Part shown: positions 35,122 through 44,606 of the stretch, piece after piece
Layout of the letters: every line of letters starts with the position of its first letter
How positions within the stretch are numbered: the first letter of the stretch is position 1
Assembly: GCF_000689415.1 (NCBI RefSeq)
Contig: NZ_HG322950.1
Location: forward strand, 310,001-374,000
DNA: 64,000 nt
DNA from: Pseudomonas knackmussii B13
GTDB lineage: Bacteria > Pseudomonadota > Gammaproteobacteria > Pseudomonadales > Pseudomonadaceae
Direction of reading: 5' to 3'
Notes under the pieces: model-generated
What the model was told of the DNA's origin: nothing
Database searches by the model: none
What the model saw: the letters and a program-made list of their open reading frames with translations, nothing else
Program-made: the position numbers and the translations under genes

Positions 35122-35169
35122 CGTAGGAGTGAGCTGCGAGCCCCATTGGCGAGCAAGCTCGCTCCTACG
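35122..35169. repeat. REP-type palindromic repeat
   Basis: CGTAGGAGTGAGCT on the left and AGCTCGCTCCTACG on the right pair over 8-14 bp. This is the common 'GTAGGAGCGAGC' REP form of Pseudomonas, different in its inner part from the 'TCCGCGAATCGCGGA' form at 50695 and 61486. Confidence 0.8.
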
Positions 35170-35252
35170 GGGTGGTGTGCGGACCCGCCGCTGAGGCACA
35201 CTGGCTGCCCGTAACAAGATATTGCGCCCGCGCCGGCGCATCGAGGTTCGTG

Positions 35253-35882
35253 ATGCTGCTCAGTACCTGGTCCGCCTTCTTCGTCGCCTGCTGGGTGATC
35301 AGCCTGTCGCCTGGCGCCGGGGCCATCGCCTCGATGTCCTGTGGCCTGCAGTACGGCTTCTGGCGCGGCTACTGGAACGCCCTCGGCCTGCAGATCGGCC
35401 TCGCTCTGCAAATCGCCGTCGTCGCCGCCGGCGTCGGCGCGCTGCTGGCGACCTCGGCGCTGGCCTTCGCCGTAATCAAGTGGTTCGGCGTGGTCTACCT
35501 GGCCTACCTCGCCTGGAAACAGTGGACCGCCGCGCCACAGGTCATGCAGGCGGATGCCGAGCGTCCCATCGGCCGGCCGCTGAGCCTGGTGCTGCGCGGT
35601 TTCCTGGTCAACGCCAGCAACCCCAAGGCGGTGGTTTTCATGCTCGCGGTACTGCCGCAGTTCGTCGATCCGCACCGGCCGATGGCAGTGCAGTACGTGA
35701 TCATGGGCGCGACCATGATCTGCGTGGACCTGATCGTCATGGCCGGCTACACCGGATTGGCCGCGCGAGTGCTGCGCGCGCTGCGTTCGCCTCGCCAGCA
35801 GCGGCTGATGAACCGTACTTTCGCCAGCCTGTTCCTCGGTGCCGCGGCACTGCTCGCGACCGTTCGCCGCGCCCCCGTGTAA
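35253..35882 (+). CDS. LysE/RhtB family amino acid exporter
   Basis: 209 aa from MLLSTWSAFFVACWVISLSP. Six hydrophobic segments and the family motif SPGAGAIASMSCGLQYGFWR, plus GFLVNASNPKAVVFMLAVLP. Exports amino acids or related small amines; the substrate is unknown. ATG 35253 follows TCGAGG and avoids an unlikely hydrophilic N-terminal extension in the longer open frame from 35172. Confidence 0.88.
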   Translation: MLLSTWSAFFVACWVISLSPGAGAIASMSCGLQYGFWRGYWNALGLQIGLALQIAVVAAGVGALLATSALAFAVIKWFGVVYLAYLAWKQWTAAPQVMQADAERPIGRPLSLVLRGFLVNASNPKAVVFMLAVLPQFVDPHRPMAVQYVIMGATMICVDLIVMAGYTGLAARVLRALRSPRQQRLMNRTFASLFLGAAALLATVRRAPV

Positions 35883-35958
35883 CTCGACGGGCGCCAACTA
35901 GGCGGGCAGGGGATGGCGGAGTAACATTGGCGCTTTCCATTCTCAATATCGTTTCGCT

Positions 35959-37854
35959 ATGCGCCTTCCAAGGATTCTCGTCTGGCTGCTGCCAGCGCTG
36001 TGTGCCGTGAGTTTCGGGGCCGTGGCCGATGCCCCTGCCGATCCCTCCCAGGCCTTGCACTTGCTGAGTTACCTCGCCGCCGACTATCCGCCCACTGTGA
36101 GTGCCGGGCAGGTGGTCGATCCGACCGAGTACAAGGAGCAGCTCGAGTTTTCCGCCAAGCTGCAGACGCTGCTGCTGGCCCTGCCGGCGCGTCCCGAGCG
36201 CGCTGCGCTGGAGCAGGGTGTCGGCGTCCTGCGCCAGGCCATCGAGCAGCGTCGGCCGGGCGCTGAAGTCGCACAGTTGGCGCGACATCTGGAAGCCCGC
36301 GTGGCGGATGCCTATCAGGTCGTGCAGACCCCGGCGATCACCCCCGATCCCGCCCGTGGCGCACCGATCTTTGCCCAGCAGTGCTCGGTCTGCCACGGCG
36401 ACCTCGGCAAGGGCGACGGCCCGGCGGGCATCGGCCTGCAGCCGCCGCCGGCCAACCTCACCGAGCGCGCGCGCCTTGACCAGCTGAGTCTCTATGACCT
36501 GCGTACCGTCATCGGCCTCGGCGTCGCCGGAACCGACATGCCGGCCTTCGCCGACGAACTGGACGAGCGCCAGCGCTGGGACCTGGCCGCATACGTCGCC
36601 GGCCTGAGCGCCGCCGATGCCAAGCCAGATGCCGCGCATGCCTATCCCCTGGCTAACCTGGCCACGCAGACGCCGGCAGACATCGTCGCGCATGAAGGTG
36701 AAGCTGCTGCGCAAAGCTTCCGGGCGCTGCGCGCGCATCCGCCGCTGGAGCAGCGCGGCCCGGGACAGATGATCGACTACACCGCCGCAACGCTGGAAAA
36801 GAGCTTCGCGACCTACCGACAGGGCGATCACGACCAGGCCTACGACCTGTCCGTCGCTGCCTACCTGGAAGGTTTCGAACTGGTGGAGAGCTCCCTCGAC
36901 AACGTCGATGCGACCCTGCGCAAGGCCACCGAGAAAGAGCTCATGGCTTACCGCCAGACGCTGCGTGACGGTCTGCCGGAGGCTCAGGTGGCTCAACAGC
37001 TGGAGCGCGCCAAGAGCAAGCTCGCCGAGGCCGCCAAGGCCCTCAGTGGCGACTCCCTGAGCGGCACCATCAGCTTCGTTTCGGCGTTGCTGATCCTGCT
37101 GCGCGAAGGCGTCGAGGCCATCCTGGTGCTGGCCGCCATCCTTGCCTTCCTGCGCAACACCGGTCAGGAGAGCGCGGCGCGCGGCGTACACATCGGCTGG
37201 GGCCTGGCCTTTGTCGCCGGCTTCGCCACCTGGGCGGTGGCCGCCTACGTGATCGACATCGGCGGCGCGCAGCGCGAGCTGATGGAAGGCTTCACCTCGC
37301 TGTTCGCCTGCGTGATGGTGCTATGGCTCGGCGTGTGGATGCACGACCGTCGTCACGCCGCCGCCTGGCAGGACTACATCCGCAGCAGCCTGGTCGGCGG
37401 CGGCGGCCGTTTCGGCTTTGCCGTGCTGGCGTTCTTCTCGGTGTACCGCGAGCTGTTCGAGGTCATCCTGTTCTACGAAACCCTCTGGCTGCAGGCCGGT
37501 CCAGCCGGGCACAACGCCGTGATCGCTGGCGCCGGCACCGCCGTGGTGCTGCTCATCGGCCTGGCCTGGGTGATCCTGCGTGGCTCGGCGAAGCTGCCGC
37601 TGAGGCTGTTCTTCACGGTCAACGCCGCGCTGCTCTGCGCTCTGTCGGTGGTGTTCGCCGGCCATGGCGTGGTCGCGTTGCAGGAAGCCGGGGTGATCGG
37701 CACCCGTCCGGTGCCTTTCTTCGACTTCGACTGGCTGGGCATCAAGGCCGACGCCTGGTCGCTGTCGGCCCAGGGTTTGGCCCTGCTGGCGGTCTTCGTG
37801 CTCTACGGGCGAAGTCTTCTGGCGGAGCGCCGCAAAGCGGCCGTGCTGTCCTGA
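35959..37854 (+). CDS. Cytochrome c-FTR1 iron permease fusion
   Basis: 631 aa. After a signal peptide (MRLPRILVWLLPALCAVSFG) comes a periplasmic helical region (30-125), a cytochrome c domain with the heme site QQCSVCHGDLG (Cys142, Cys145, His146) and a likely Met ligand in GTDMPAF, another helical segment, and then from about residue 370 a seven-helix FTR1 permease with two RExxE iron motifs: REGVEAILVL and YRELFEVILF. FTR1 takes up ferric iron after oxidation of Fe(II); here the heme domain, rather than a multicopper oxidase, could carry electrons. Confidence 0.9.
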   Translation: MRLPRILVWLLPALCAVSFGAVADAPADPSQALHLLSYLAADYPPTVSAGQVVDPTEYKEQLEFSAKLQTLLLALPARPERAALEQGVGVLRQAIEQRRPGAEVAQLARHLEARVADAYQVVQTPAITPDPARGAPIFAQQCSVCHGDLGKGDGPAGIGLQPPPANLTERARLDQLSLYDLRTVIGLGVAGTDMPAFADELDERQRWDLAAYVAGLSAADAKPDAAHAYPLANLATQTPADIVAHEGEAAAQSFRALRAHPPLEQRGPGQMIDYTAATLEKSFATYRQGDHDQAYDLSVAAYLEGFELVESSLDNVDATLRKATEKELMAYRQTLRDGLPEAQVAQQLERAKSKLAEAAKALSGDSLSGTISFVSALLILLREGVEAILVLAAILAFLRNTGQESAARGVHIGWGLAFVAGFATWAVAAYVIDIGGAQRELMEGFTSLFACVMVLWLGVWMHDRRHAAAWQDYIRSSLVGGGGRFGFAVLAFFSVYRELFEVILFYETLWLQAGPAGHNAVIAGAGTAVVLLIGLAWVILRGSAKLPLRLFFTVNAALLCALSVVFAGHGVVALQEAGVIGTRPVPFFDFDWLGIKADAWSLSAQGLALLAVFVLYGRSLLAERRKAAVLS

Positions 37855-37922
37855 CGGCAGCGCCGCTAACACCCGACGGCCAGTGCGATACTGGCCGTCG
37901 TCATTTTTGGGGAAACGAATTC

Positions 37923-38375
37923 ATGCGTATCTGGATCGATGCCGACGCCTGTCCGCGCGCGGCGAAGGAACTGGTGGCCAAGTTCGCCTTGAAGCGCAAG
38001 CTGGAGGTGGTGATGGTCGCCGGCCAACCGGTGGCCAAGCCGGCGTTCGCATGCGTGCGCCTGGTTGTGGTGCCCAGCGGTATGGACGCCGCCGACGACT
38101 ACCTGGTGGAGCAGGCCGAGCCGGGCGACCTGGTGATCTGCAGCGACGTGCCGCTGGCCGACCGGCTGGTGAAGAAGGGCGTCGATGCGCTCGACCCGCG
38201 CGGCCGCGAGTTCGACGCGAAGAACATGGGCGAACGCCTGGCCATGCGTAACCTGTTCACCGATCTGCGCGAGCAGGGTCAGGTCGGCGGCGGTCAGGCG
38301 GCGTATGGCGAAAAGGACAAGCAGGCGTTCGCCAATGCCCTGGACCGGCTGCTCACCCGCTTGAACAAGGGCTGA
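37923..38375 (+). CDS. yaiI: YaiI/YqxD family protein (DUF188)
   Basis: 150 aa. The family signature MRIWIDADACPRAAKELVAK is at the start, and VICSDVPLADRLVKKG and FDAKNMGERLAMRNLFTDLR follow. A PIN-like fold with clustered Asp residues suggests a metal-dependent nuclease, but no function is proven. Start ATG 37923 with GGGGAAA upstream. Confidence 0.92.
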   Translation: MRIWIDADACPRAAKELVAKFALKRKLEVVMVAGQPVAKPAFACVRLVVVPSGMDAADDYLVEQAEPGDLVICSDVPLADRLVKKGVDALDPRGREFDAKNMGERLAMRNLFTDLREQGQVGGGQAAYGEKDKQAFANALDRLLTRLNKG

Positions 38376-38397
38376 ACCTTAGGATCCAGTCGCGTCG

Positions 38398-39051
38398 TCA
38401 GGCCAGCTCCAGCACGCGGTCGACCAGCTTGTTGATGCCGCTGGCCGCTTCGGCGATGGACTGCGCGAGCATGTAGGCCGGGGTGGTCACCAGCTTGTGG
38501 TGGACGTCTTCGACGATGCCGTCCACTGCGCAGTCGATGTGCTTGGCGCCCATGCGGGTCAGCGCGGCGGCGGTTTCGGCGTCATTGCCGATGGTGCATT
38601 CGACTCCCGGGCCGTAGATGCGCTCGGCGATGGCCGGGGCAATGCACAGCAGGCCGACCGGCTTGTGCGCGGCGGCGAAGGCTTTGGCCAGCGCCAGCAC
38701 ATCGGGCTGCACTTCGCACTGGTCGCCGGCGAAAGCGAAGTTGCTGAGGTTCTTCGCCGCGCCGAAGCCGCCGGGCACGATCAGGGCGTCGAAGTCCTCT
38801 ACCCGCGCTTCGCGGATGTCCTTGATCTCGCCACGGGCGATACGCGCGGACTCCACCAGCACGTTGCGGCTCTCGGGCATTTCCGTGCCGGTCAGGTGGT
38901 TGAGCACGTGGTGCTGGACGATGTTCGGGGCGAAGCACTGCACCACGGCGCCACGCTGGGACAGGCGCAGCAGGGTGATGACGCTCTCGTGGATTTCGGC
39001 GCCGTCGTAGACGCCGCAGCCGGAGAGGATGACGGCAACTTTCTTGTGCAT
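38398..39051 (-). CDS. elbB: ElbB-like glyoxalase (DJ-1/PfpI superfamily)
   Basis: 217 aa. MHKKVAVILSGCGVYDGAEI, IVPGGFGAAKNLSNFAF and PVGLLCIAPAIAERIYGPGV mark the ElbB/SCRP-27A group, with the nucleophile Cys in LLCIAP. Relatives have weak glyoxalase activity; an early link to isoprenoid synthesis is indirect. It is divergent from the fatty acid hydroxylase-type gene. Confidence 0.93.
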   Translation of the reverse strand: MHKKVAVILSGCGVYDGAEIHESVITLLRLSQRGAVVQCFAPNIVQHHVLNHLTGTEMPESRNVLVESARIARGEIKDIREARVEDFDALIVPGGFGAAKNLSNFAFAGDQCEVQPDVLALAKAFAAAHKPVGLLCIAPAIAERIYGPGVECTIGNDAETAAALTRMGAKHIDCAVDGIVEDVHHKLVTTPAYMLAQSIAEAASGINKLVDRVLELA

Positions 39052-39189
39052 GGAGCTACTCCTGTTTCGGGGCGTGCCGGGTGGGCGAGTCGCTGTCGCG
39101 ATATGCCGGCCGGGTTGTCACCAGCGGACGTTGTGCCGTGGCGCCAGGGGATTAGGATCGGCCCATAAGCATAACGATTCGGGCGCGCC

Positions 39190-40428
39190 ATGAACTACGT
39201 CCTCTACGCAGTACCCTTCTTCTTCCTGCTGATTGGCCTGGAATTGCTCGCCGACCGCTGGCGCGGCTTGTCCACCTACCGCCTGAGCGACGCGCTCAAC
39301 AGCCTCAGCGCCGGCGTGCTCTCGACCACCAGCGGGTTGCTGACCAAGGGCCTGGGGCTTGTCACCTACCTGTTCGCCTGGCAGCACCTGGCGCTCTTCG
39401 AGCTGTCGGTGCATAGCGCCTGGGTCTGGGTGTTCGCGTTCGTCTTCTACGACTTCTGCTACTACTGGAACCACCGCCTGGGCCACGAGCGCAGCATCCT
39501 CTGGGCTGCACATTCGGTGCATCACCAGAGCGAGGAGTACAACCTCAGCACCGCGCTGCGGCAGACCAGCACTGGCTTCCTCTTCGGCTGGATCTTCTAC
39601 CTGCCGATGGCGGTCGTCGGCGTGCCGCCGGTGGTGTTCGTCAGCGTTGCGGCGATGAACCTGCTCTACCAGTTCTGGGTGCACACCCGGCATATCCCCA
39701 AGCTTGGCTGGTTCGAGTGGATCTTCATCAGCCCGTCCAACCACCGCGTGCATCACGCGCAGAACCCGATCTACATGGATCGCAACTACGGCGGCGTGTT
39801 CATCGTCTGGGACCGCCTGTTCGGCACTTTCCAGGAGGAGCTGGACGAGGAGCCAGTGGTGTTCGGCGTCACCGTGCCGCTGGCGAGCTGGAACCCGTTG
39901 TGGGCGAACCTGCAGGTCTACGCCTCGCTGTGGAAGGACGCGCGCCGTGCGTCGAGCCTGTGGGACAAGCTGCGCATCTGGTTCATGCGCACCGGTTGGC
40001 GGCCTGCCGACGTGGCGGCGCGTTATCCACAGGAGAAGCCGGACCTGGCGCGCTTCCGCAAGTTCGACGTGGCGCTGCCGCGCAGCTGGCAGTGGTACGC
40101 GGCGCTGCAGTTCGTCGTCTATGTCGTCGGCGGCACGCTGATGCTGGGGTTGGGGGAGGGCTGGAATCTGACTGCGTTGCTGCTCGGCTGGGGTTGGATG
40201 CTCTTCGGCCTGTTCGCCATCGGCTGCTGGCTGGAGCGCCGGCCCTGGGCGTTGGGCATGGAGCTACTGCGTCTGGCGCTGAATCCGCTGCTACTGGGGG
40301 CGATAGCGCACAGCCTGAACCTGGCGCTGCCGGCCCAGGCGATCTGGGCGCTGGCAGGCTACACGCTGGTCAGTCTGCTGGGTGTCTGGGCGATCCGCCG
40401 GGACGGGCGGCAGGTGCAGGCCGCCTGA
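39190..40428 (+). CDS. Sterol desaturase / fatty acid hydroxylase family membrane protein
   Basis: 412 aa with several membrane helices. The histidine boxes that hold a di-iron centre are all present: HRLGH, HSVHH and HRVHH, in the order HxxxH, HxxHH, HxxHH. The first 280 residues are the hydroxylase core; the last 120 are extra hydrophobic segments not needed by the minimal family, perhaps an added domain. The substrate (lipid, alkylglycerol or carotenoid-like) is unknown. The stop abuts the convergent DedA gene (TGA then TCA), with no spacer. Confidence 0.87.
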   Translation: MNYVLYAVPFFFLLIGLELLADRWRGLSTYRLSDALNSLSAGVLSTTSGLLTKGLGLVTYLFAWQHLALFELSVHSAWVWVFAFVFYDFCYYWNHRLGHERSILWAAHSVHHQSEEYNLSTALRQTSTGFLFGWIFYLPMAVVGVPPVVFVSVAAMNLLYQFWVHTRHIPKLGWFEWIFISPSNHRVHHAQNPIYMDRNYGGVFIVWDRLFGTFQEELDEEPVVFGVTVPLASWNPLWANLQVYASLWKDARRASSLWDKLRIWFMRTGWRPADVAARYPQEKPDLARFRKFDVALPRSWQWYAALQFVVYVVGGTLMLGLGEGWNLTALLLGWGWMLFGLFAIGCWLERRPWALGMELLRLALNPLLLGAIAHSLNLALPAQAIWALAGYTLVSLLGVWAIRRDGRQVQAA

Positions 40429-40992
40429 TCAGGCGCCGTTGCGGCTGTTCTTGAAGCGGCGGTGCAGCCAGAGCAGCAGGCCTACTGCGAGCAGGCCGCC
40501 AAGCACCAACAGCTCATACTTCTTGATGTTGCCCAGCACGCCTTCCAGGACGCTGCCGAAGTAGTACGCTGCCGTGCCGAGGGCGCTGGCCCAGACGATG
40601 GCGCCGAGGCCGTTGAGCAGCAGGTAGCGGGCCGGCGGATAGCCGGACAGGCCGATGGCCACCGGCATCACGGTACGCAGGCCATAGACGAAGCGGAAAC
40701 TCAGCACCCAGACGTCGGGGCGCCGGCGCACGTGCTCCAGGGCGCGGTCGCCGAGCTTCTGCCAGCGCGGCCTGCGCGCGAGCAGCTTGCGACCATGGCG
40801 GCGGCCCAGGAAGTACCACAGCTGGTCGCCCGCGTAGCTGCCGAGGAAGGCAACGGCGATCACGTATTCGAGCTGCATGTAGCCACGGAAGGCGAGGAAA
40901 CCGGCCAGCACCAGAATGGTCTCGCCCTCGAAGAAAGTGCCGAGGAACAGAGCGAGGTAGCCGAAGTCCTGCAGGAATTGTTGGAGCATCAT
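40429..40992 (-). CDS. DedA family membrane protein
   Basis: 187 aa with 4-5 hydrophobic segments. The DedA motifs GTFFEGETILVLAGFLAFRG, FLGSYAGDQLWYFLGRRHG and FRFVYGLRTVMPVAIGLSG are clear. DedA proteins help keep membrane lipid carriers such as undecaprenyl phosphate moving, and affect proton-motive force and resistance. Convergent with the neighbouring hydroxylase-type gene; either ATG 40992 or ATG 40989 may be used. Confidence 0.92.
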   Translation of the reverse strand: MMLQQFLQDFGYLALFLGTFFEGETILVLAGFLAFRGYMQLEYVIAVAFLGSYAGDQLWYFLGRRHGRKLLARRPRWQKLGDRALEHVRRRPDVWVLSFRFVYGLRTVMPVAIGLSGYPPARYLLLNGLGAIVWASALGTAAYYFGSVLEGVLGNIKKYELLVLGGLLAVGLLLWLHRRFKNSRNGA

Positions 40993-41236
40993 CGAGGCAG
41001 CGCAGCGAAATGAACGCGAAGCCTAACGCGGTTGTGGGCGCGGGGGAAGCAGTCCTCCGCCGGGTTGCTGGCCCTTGCATGGCCCAGCCCGCCTACTTTC
41101 GTCGTATCCTGCGGTTCTACGGCCCTGCGACCAGATGCCGCGACCTTGAGTCGCTGTTACCCCCTGTTACCAATCGGTCATAATCCGGGACTATAACTGT
41201 CACACTGTGCCCGTCCCTCGGGCCCTGGAGTACGCC

Positions 41237-42250
41237 GTGAGCTTCATTTCCGCCGAACGTGCCTTCCCCTTCACCCGCCTGCGCCGCAACCGCCGCGACG
41301 AGTTCTCCCGTCGCCTGGTGCGCGAGAACCGTCTGAGCGTCGACGACCTGATCCTTCCGGTGTTCGTCCTCGACGGCAAGAACCAGCGCGAAGCGGTGGC
41401 CTCGATGCCGGGCGTCGAGCGCCTGTCCATCGACCTGCTGCTGAAGGAAGCCGAGGAACTGGTCGAACTGGGCATCCCGGCGCTGGCGCTGTTCCCGGTC
41501 ACTCCGCTGGAGAAGAAGTCCCTCGACGGTGCCGAGGCATTCAACCCGGACGGCATCGCCCAGCGCGCCACCCGCGCCCTGCGCGAGCGCTTCCCGGAGT
41601 TGGGGATCATCACCGACGTGGCCCTGGACCCGTTCACCACCCACGGCCAGGACGGCATCCTCGACGAGAACGGCTACGTGCTGAACGACGAGTCGGTCGA
41701 TGTGCTGGTCAAGCAGGCGTTGTCCCACGCCGAGGCTGGCGCCCAGGTGGTCGCCCCCTCGGACATGATGGACGGCCGCATCGGCGCGATCCGCGAGGCC
41801 CTGGAGTCCACCGGGCACATCAACACCCGGATCATGGCCTACTCGGCCAAGTACGCCAGCGCCTACTATGGCCCGTTCCGCGACGCGGTCGGCTCCGCCG
41901 CCAACCTCGGCAAGAGCAACAAGGCCACCTACCAGATGGACCCGGGCAACAGCGACGAAGCCCTGCACGAGATCGCCGCCGACCTCGCCGAAGGCGCCGA
42001 CATGGTGATGGTCAAGCCGGGCATGCCCTACCTGGACATCGTGCGCCGGGCCAAGGACGAATTCCGCGCGCCGACCTTCGTCTACCAGGTCAGCGGCGAG
42101 TACGCGATGCACATGGCGGCCATCCAGAACGGCTGGCTGAGCGAGGCGGTGATTCTCGAATCCCTTCTGGCTTTCAAGCGTGCCGGTGCCGATGGCATCC
42201 TCACCTACTTCGCCAAACGTGCAGCAGAACAACTGAAAAGGGGCGGCTGA
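41237..42250 (+). CDS. hemB: Delta-aminolevulinic acid dehydratase (porphobilinogen synthase)
   Basis: 337 aa from GTG 41237, which has GGAG six bases upstream and matches the P. aeruginosa start; an earlier GTG at 41207 is rejected. It condenses two 5-aminolevulinate to porphobilinogen. Marks: TRLRRNRRDEFSRRLVRENR, the Mg-dependent type ITDVALDPFTTHGQDG with Asp instead of a Zn-Cys cluster, VAPSDMMDGRIGAIREAL, and the Schiff-base lysine in MVKPGMPYLD. Not next to hemCD. Confidence 0.96.
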   Translation: MSFISAERAFPFTRLRRNRRDEFSRRLVRENRLSVDDLILPVFVLDGKNQREAVASMPGVERLSIDLLLKEAEELVELGIPALALFPVTPLEKKSLDGAEAFNPDGIAQRATRALRERFPELGIITDVALDPFTTHGQDGILDENGYVLNDESVDVLVKQALSHAEAGAQVVAPSDMMDGRIGAIREALESTGHINTRIMAYSAKYASAYYGPFRDAVGSAANLGKSNKATYQMDPGNSDEALHEIAADLAEGADMVMVKPGMPYLDIVRRAKDEFRAPTFVYQVSGEYAMHMAAIQNGWLSEAVILESLLAFKRAGADGILTYFAKRAAEQLKRGG

Positions 42251-42269
42251 CGCCCGAAAGAGACTTGCG

Positions 42270-44468
42270 ATGAATACCGAAGGCCAAACCGCTACCGACC
42301 TGATCGAAACCGAAGTCACAGTCACCGAAACCCCGGTGGTTCCCGAGACGTCCGCCGAGGTCGCCGTCGAGGTGCCCGCCGCGCCGGCGATCAACGTCGA
42401 CGACAGTGCCCTCTACATTCATCGCGAGCTCTCGCAGCTGCAGTTCAACATCCGCGTGCTGGAACAGGCGCTGGACGAGTCCTATCCGCTGCTCGAGCGC
42501 CTGAAGTTCCTGCTGATCTTCTCCAGCAACCTCGACGAGTTCTTCGAGATCCGCGTCGCCGGCCTGAAGAAGCAGATCACCTTCGCCCGCGAACAGGCCG
42601 GCGCCGACGGCCTGCTGCCGCAGCAGGCCCTGGCCCGCATCAGCGAGCAGGTGCACGAGCAGGTCGCCCGCCAGTACAGCATCCTCAACGACATCCTCCT
42701 GCCGGAGCTGTCCAAGCACGGCGTGCGCTTCATCCGCCGCCGCTACTGGACGCCGAAGATCAAGGCCTGGGTCCGTCGCTTCTTCCGCGACGAGATCGCG
42801 CCGATCATCACCCCCATCGGCCTCGACCCGACCCACCCGTTCCCGCTGCTGGTGAACAAGAGCCTGAACTTCGTGGTCGAGCTCGAGGGGATGGACGCCT
42901 TCGGCCGCGACTCGGGCCTGGCGATCATTCCGGCGCCGCGCTCTCTGCCGCGGATCATCCGCCTGCCCGAAGACGTGGCCGGGGAGGGCGACAACTATGT
43001 CTTCCTGTCCTCGATGATCCACGCCCATGCCGATGACCTGTTCGCCGGCATGAAGGTGAAAGGCTGCTACCAGTTCCGCCTGACCCGTAACGCCGACCTC
43101 TCGGTGGACGCGGAAGATGTCGAGGACCTGGCCCGCGCGCTGCGCGGCGAACTCTTCTCGCGTCGCTACGGCGATGCGGTGCGCCTGGAAGTGGTCGATA
43201 CCTGCCCGACGCACCTGTCGAACTACCTGCTCAAGCAGTTCGGCCTGGCCGAAAGCGAGCTGTACAAGGTCAGCGGTCCGGTCAACCTGACCCGCCTGTT
43301 CAGCGTCACGGGCCTGGCCAGCCACCCGGAGCTGCAGAACGCGCCGTTCACTCCGACCATTCCGAAGCTGCTGCAGAAGAAGGAGAACATGTTCGGCGTG
43401 CTGGCCAAGCTGGACGTGCTGCTGATGCACCCCTTCGAGTCCTTCACCCCGGTGATCGACCTGCTGCGGCAGGCCGCCAAGGACCCGAGCGTGCTGGCTA
43501 TCAAGCAGACGCTGTATCGCTCCGGCGCCAACTCCGAGATCGTCGATGCGTTGGTGGAAGCGGCGCGAAACGGCAAGGAGGTCACGGCGGTGATCGAGCT
43601 GCGCGCGCGTTTCGACGAAGAGTCCAACCTGCAACTGGCCAGCCGTCTGCAGCAGGCCGGCGCAGTGGTGATCTACGGTGTGGTCGGCTTCAAGACCCAC
43701 GCCAAGATGATGCTGATCCTCCGTCGCGAGGACGGCGAGCTGCGCCGCTACGCACACCTGGGCACCGGCAACTACCACGCCGGCAACGCCCGTCTGTACA
43801 CCGACTACAGCCTGCTAACTGCGGACGTGGCGCTGTGCGAAGACCTGCACAAGCTGTTCAACCAGTTGATCGGCATGGGTAAGACCCTGCGCATGAAGAA
43901 ACTCCTGCATGCGCCCTTCACCCTGAAGAAGAACCTGCTGGAGATGATCAACCGCGAGGCCGCCCAGGCTGCCGAGGGCAAGCCGGCGCACATCATGGCC
44001 AAGGTCAACTCGCTGACCGACCCGAAGGTCATCCGCGCGCTGTACAAGGCCAGCCAGGCCGGCGTGAAGATCGACTTGGTGGTGCGTGGCATGTGCTGCC
44101 TGCGTCCGGGCGTTCCGGGCGTCTCGCACAACATCCAGGTGCGCTCCATCATCGGTCGTTTCCTCGAGCACAGCCGCATCTACTACTTCCTCAACGGCGG
44201 CGACGAGAAGCTCTTCCTCTCCAGCGCCGACTGGATGGAGCGTAACCTCGACATGCGCGTCGAGACCTGCTTCCCGGTGGAGGGCAAGAAGCTGGTGATG
44301 CGCGTGAAGAAGGAGCTGGAGCTCTATCTCGCCGACAACACCCAGGCCTGGGTACTGCAGTCCGACGGCAGCTACCAGCGCCTGTCGCCGACCGGCAACC
44401 AGAACCCGCGCAACGCCCAGGCGATGCTGCTGGAGCGCCTGTGCACGCCGGTGATCAGCGCGCGCTGA
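42270..44468 (+). CDS. ppk: Polyphosphate kinase 1
   Basis: 732 aa, full length plus an acidic, Ala/Val/Glu-rich N-terminal extension of about 40 residues. It makes polyphosphate from ATP by autophosphorylation of a histidine. Signatures: YIHRELSQLQFNIRVLEQAL, FKTHAKMMLILRREDG with the phospho-His, GTGNYHAGNARLYTDYSLLT, and DGQ-type end motifs. It is 19 bp below hemB and convergent with ppx, which degrades the product. Confidence 0.96.
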   Translation: MNTEGQTATDLIETEVTVTETPVVPETSAEVAVEVPAAPAINVDDSALYIHRELSQLQFNIRVLEQALDESYPLLERLKFLLIFSSNLDEFFEIRVAGLKKQITFAREQAGADGLLPQQALARISEQVHEQVARQYSILNDILLPELSKHGVRFIRRRYWTPKIKAWVRRFFRDEIAPIITPIGLDPTHPFPLLVNKSLNFVVELEGMDAFGRDSGLAIIPAPRSLPRIIRLPEDVAGEGDNYVFLSSMIHAHADDLFAGMKVKGCYQFRLTRNADLSVDAEDVEDLARALRGELFSRRYGDAVRLEVVDTCPTHLSNYLLKQFGLAESELYKVSGPVNLTRLFSVTGLASHPELQNAPFTPTIPKLLQKKENMFGVLAKLDVLLMHPFESFTPVIDLLRQAAKDPSVLAIKQTLYRSGANSEIVDALVEAARNGKEVTAVIELRARFDEESNLQLASRLQQAGAVVIYGVVGFKTHAKMMLILRREDGELRRYAHLGTGNYHAGNARLYTDYSLLTADVALCEDLHKLFNQLIGMGKTLRMKKLLHAPFTLKKNLLEMINREAAQAAEGKPAHIMAKVNSLTDPKVIRALYKASQAGVKIDLVVRGMCCLRPGVPGVSHNIQVRSIIGRFLEHSRIYYFLNGGDEKLFLSSADWMERNLDMRVETCFPVEGKKLVMRVKKELELYLADNTQAWVLQSDGSYQRLSPTGNQNPRNAQAMLLERLCTPVISAR

Positions 44469-44483
44469 TCGCCGCGTAATGAA

Positions 44484-44516
44484 GAAGCCCCGCCGCCTCG
44501 CGCCGGGGCTTTTTCT
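44484..44516 (+). terminator. Terminator after ppk
   Basis: AAGCCCCG and CGGGGCTT arms around a GC-rich loop, then TTTCTT. Confidence 0.75.
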
Positions 44517-44554
44517 TGGCCGCGGATCGCTCTCGCCGCTCCGGGGCCGGAACG

Positions 44555-44589
44555 AAAAAAGGCCCTGCAGCTTGCGCGGCAGGGCCTTT
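44555..44589 (-). terminator. Terminator after ppx
   Basis: On the minus strand, AAAGGCCCTGC and GCAGGGCCTTT arms around CGCGCAAGCT, followed by TTTTTT-type run (AAAAAA at 44555-44560 on the plus strand). Confidence 0.85.
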
Positions 44590-44606
44590 CTCTCGGGGCT
44601 TCGGGC

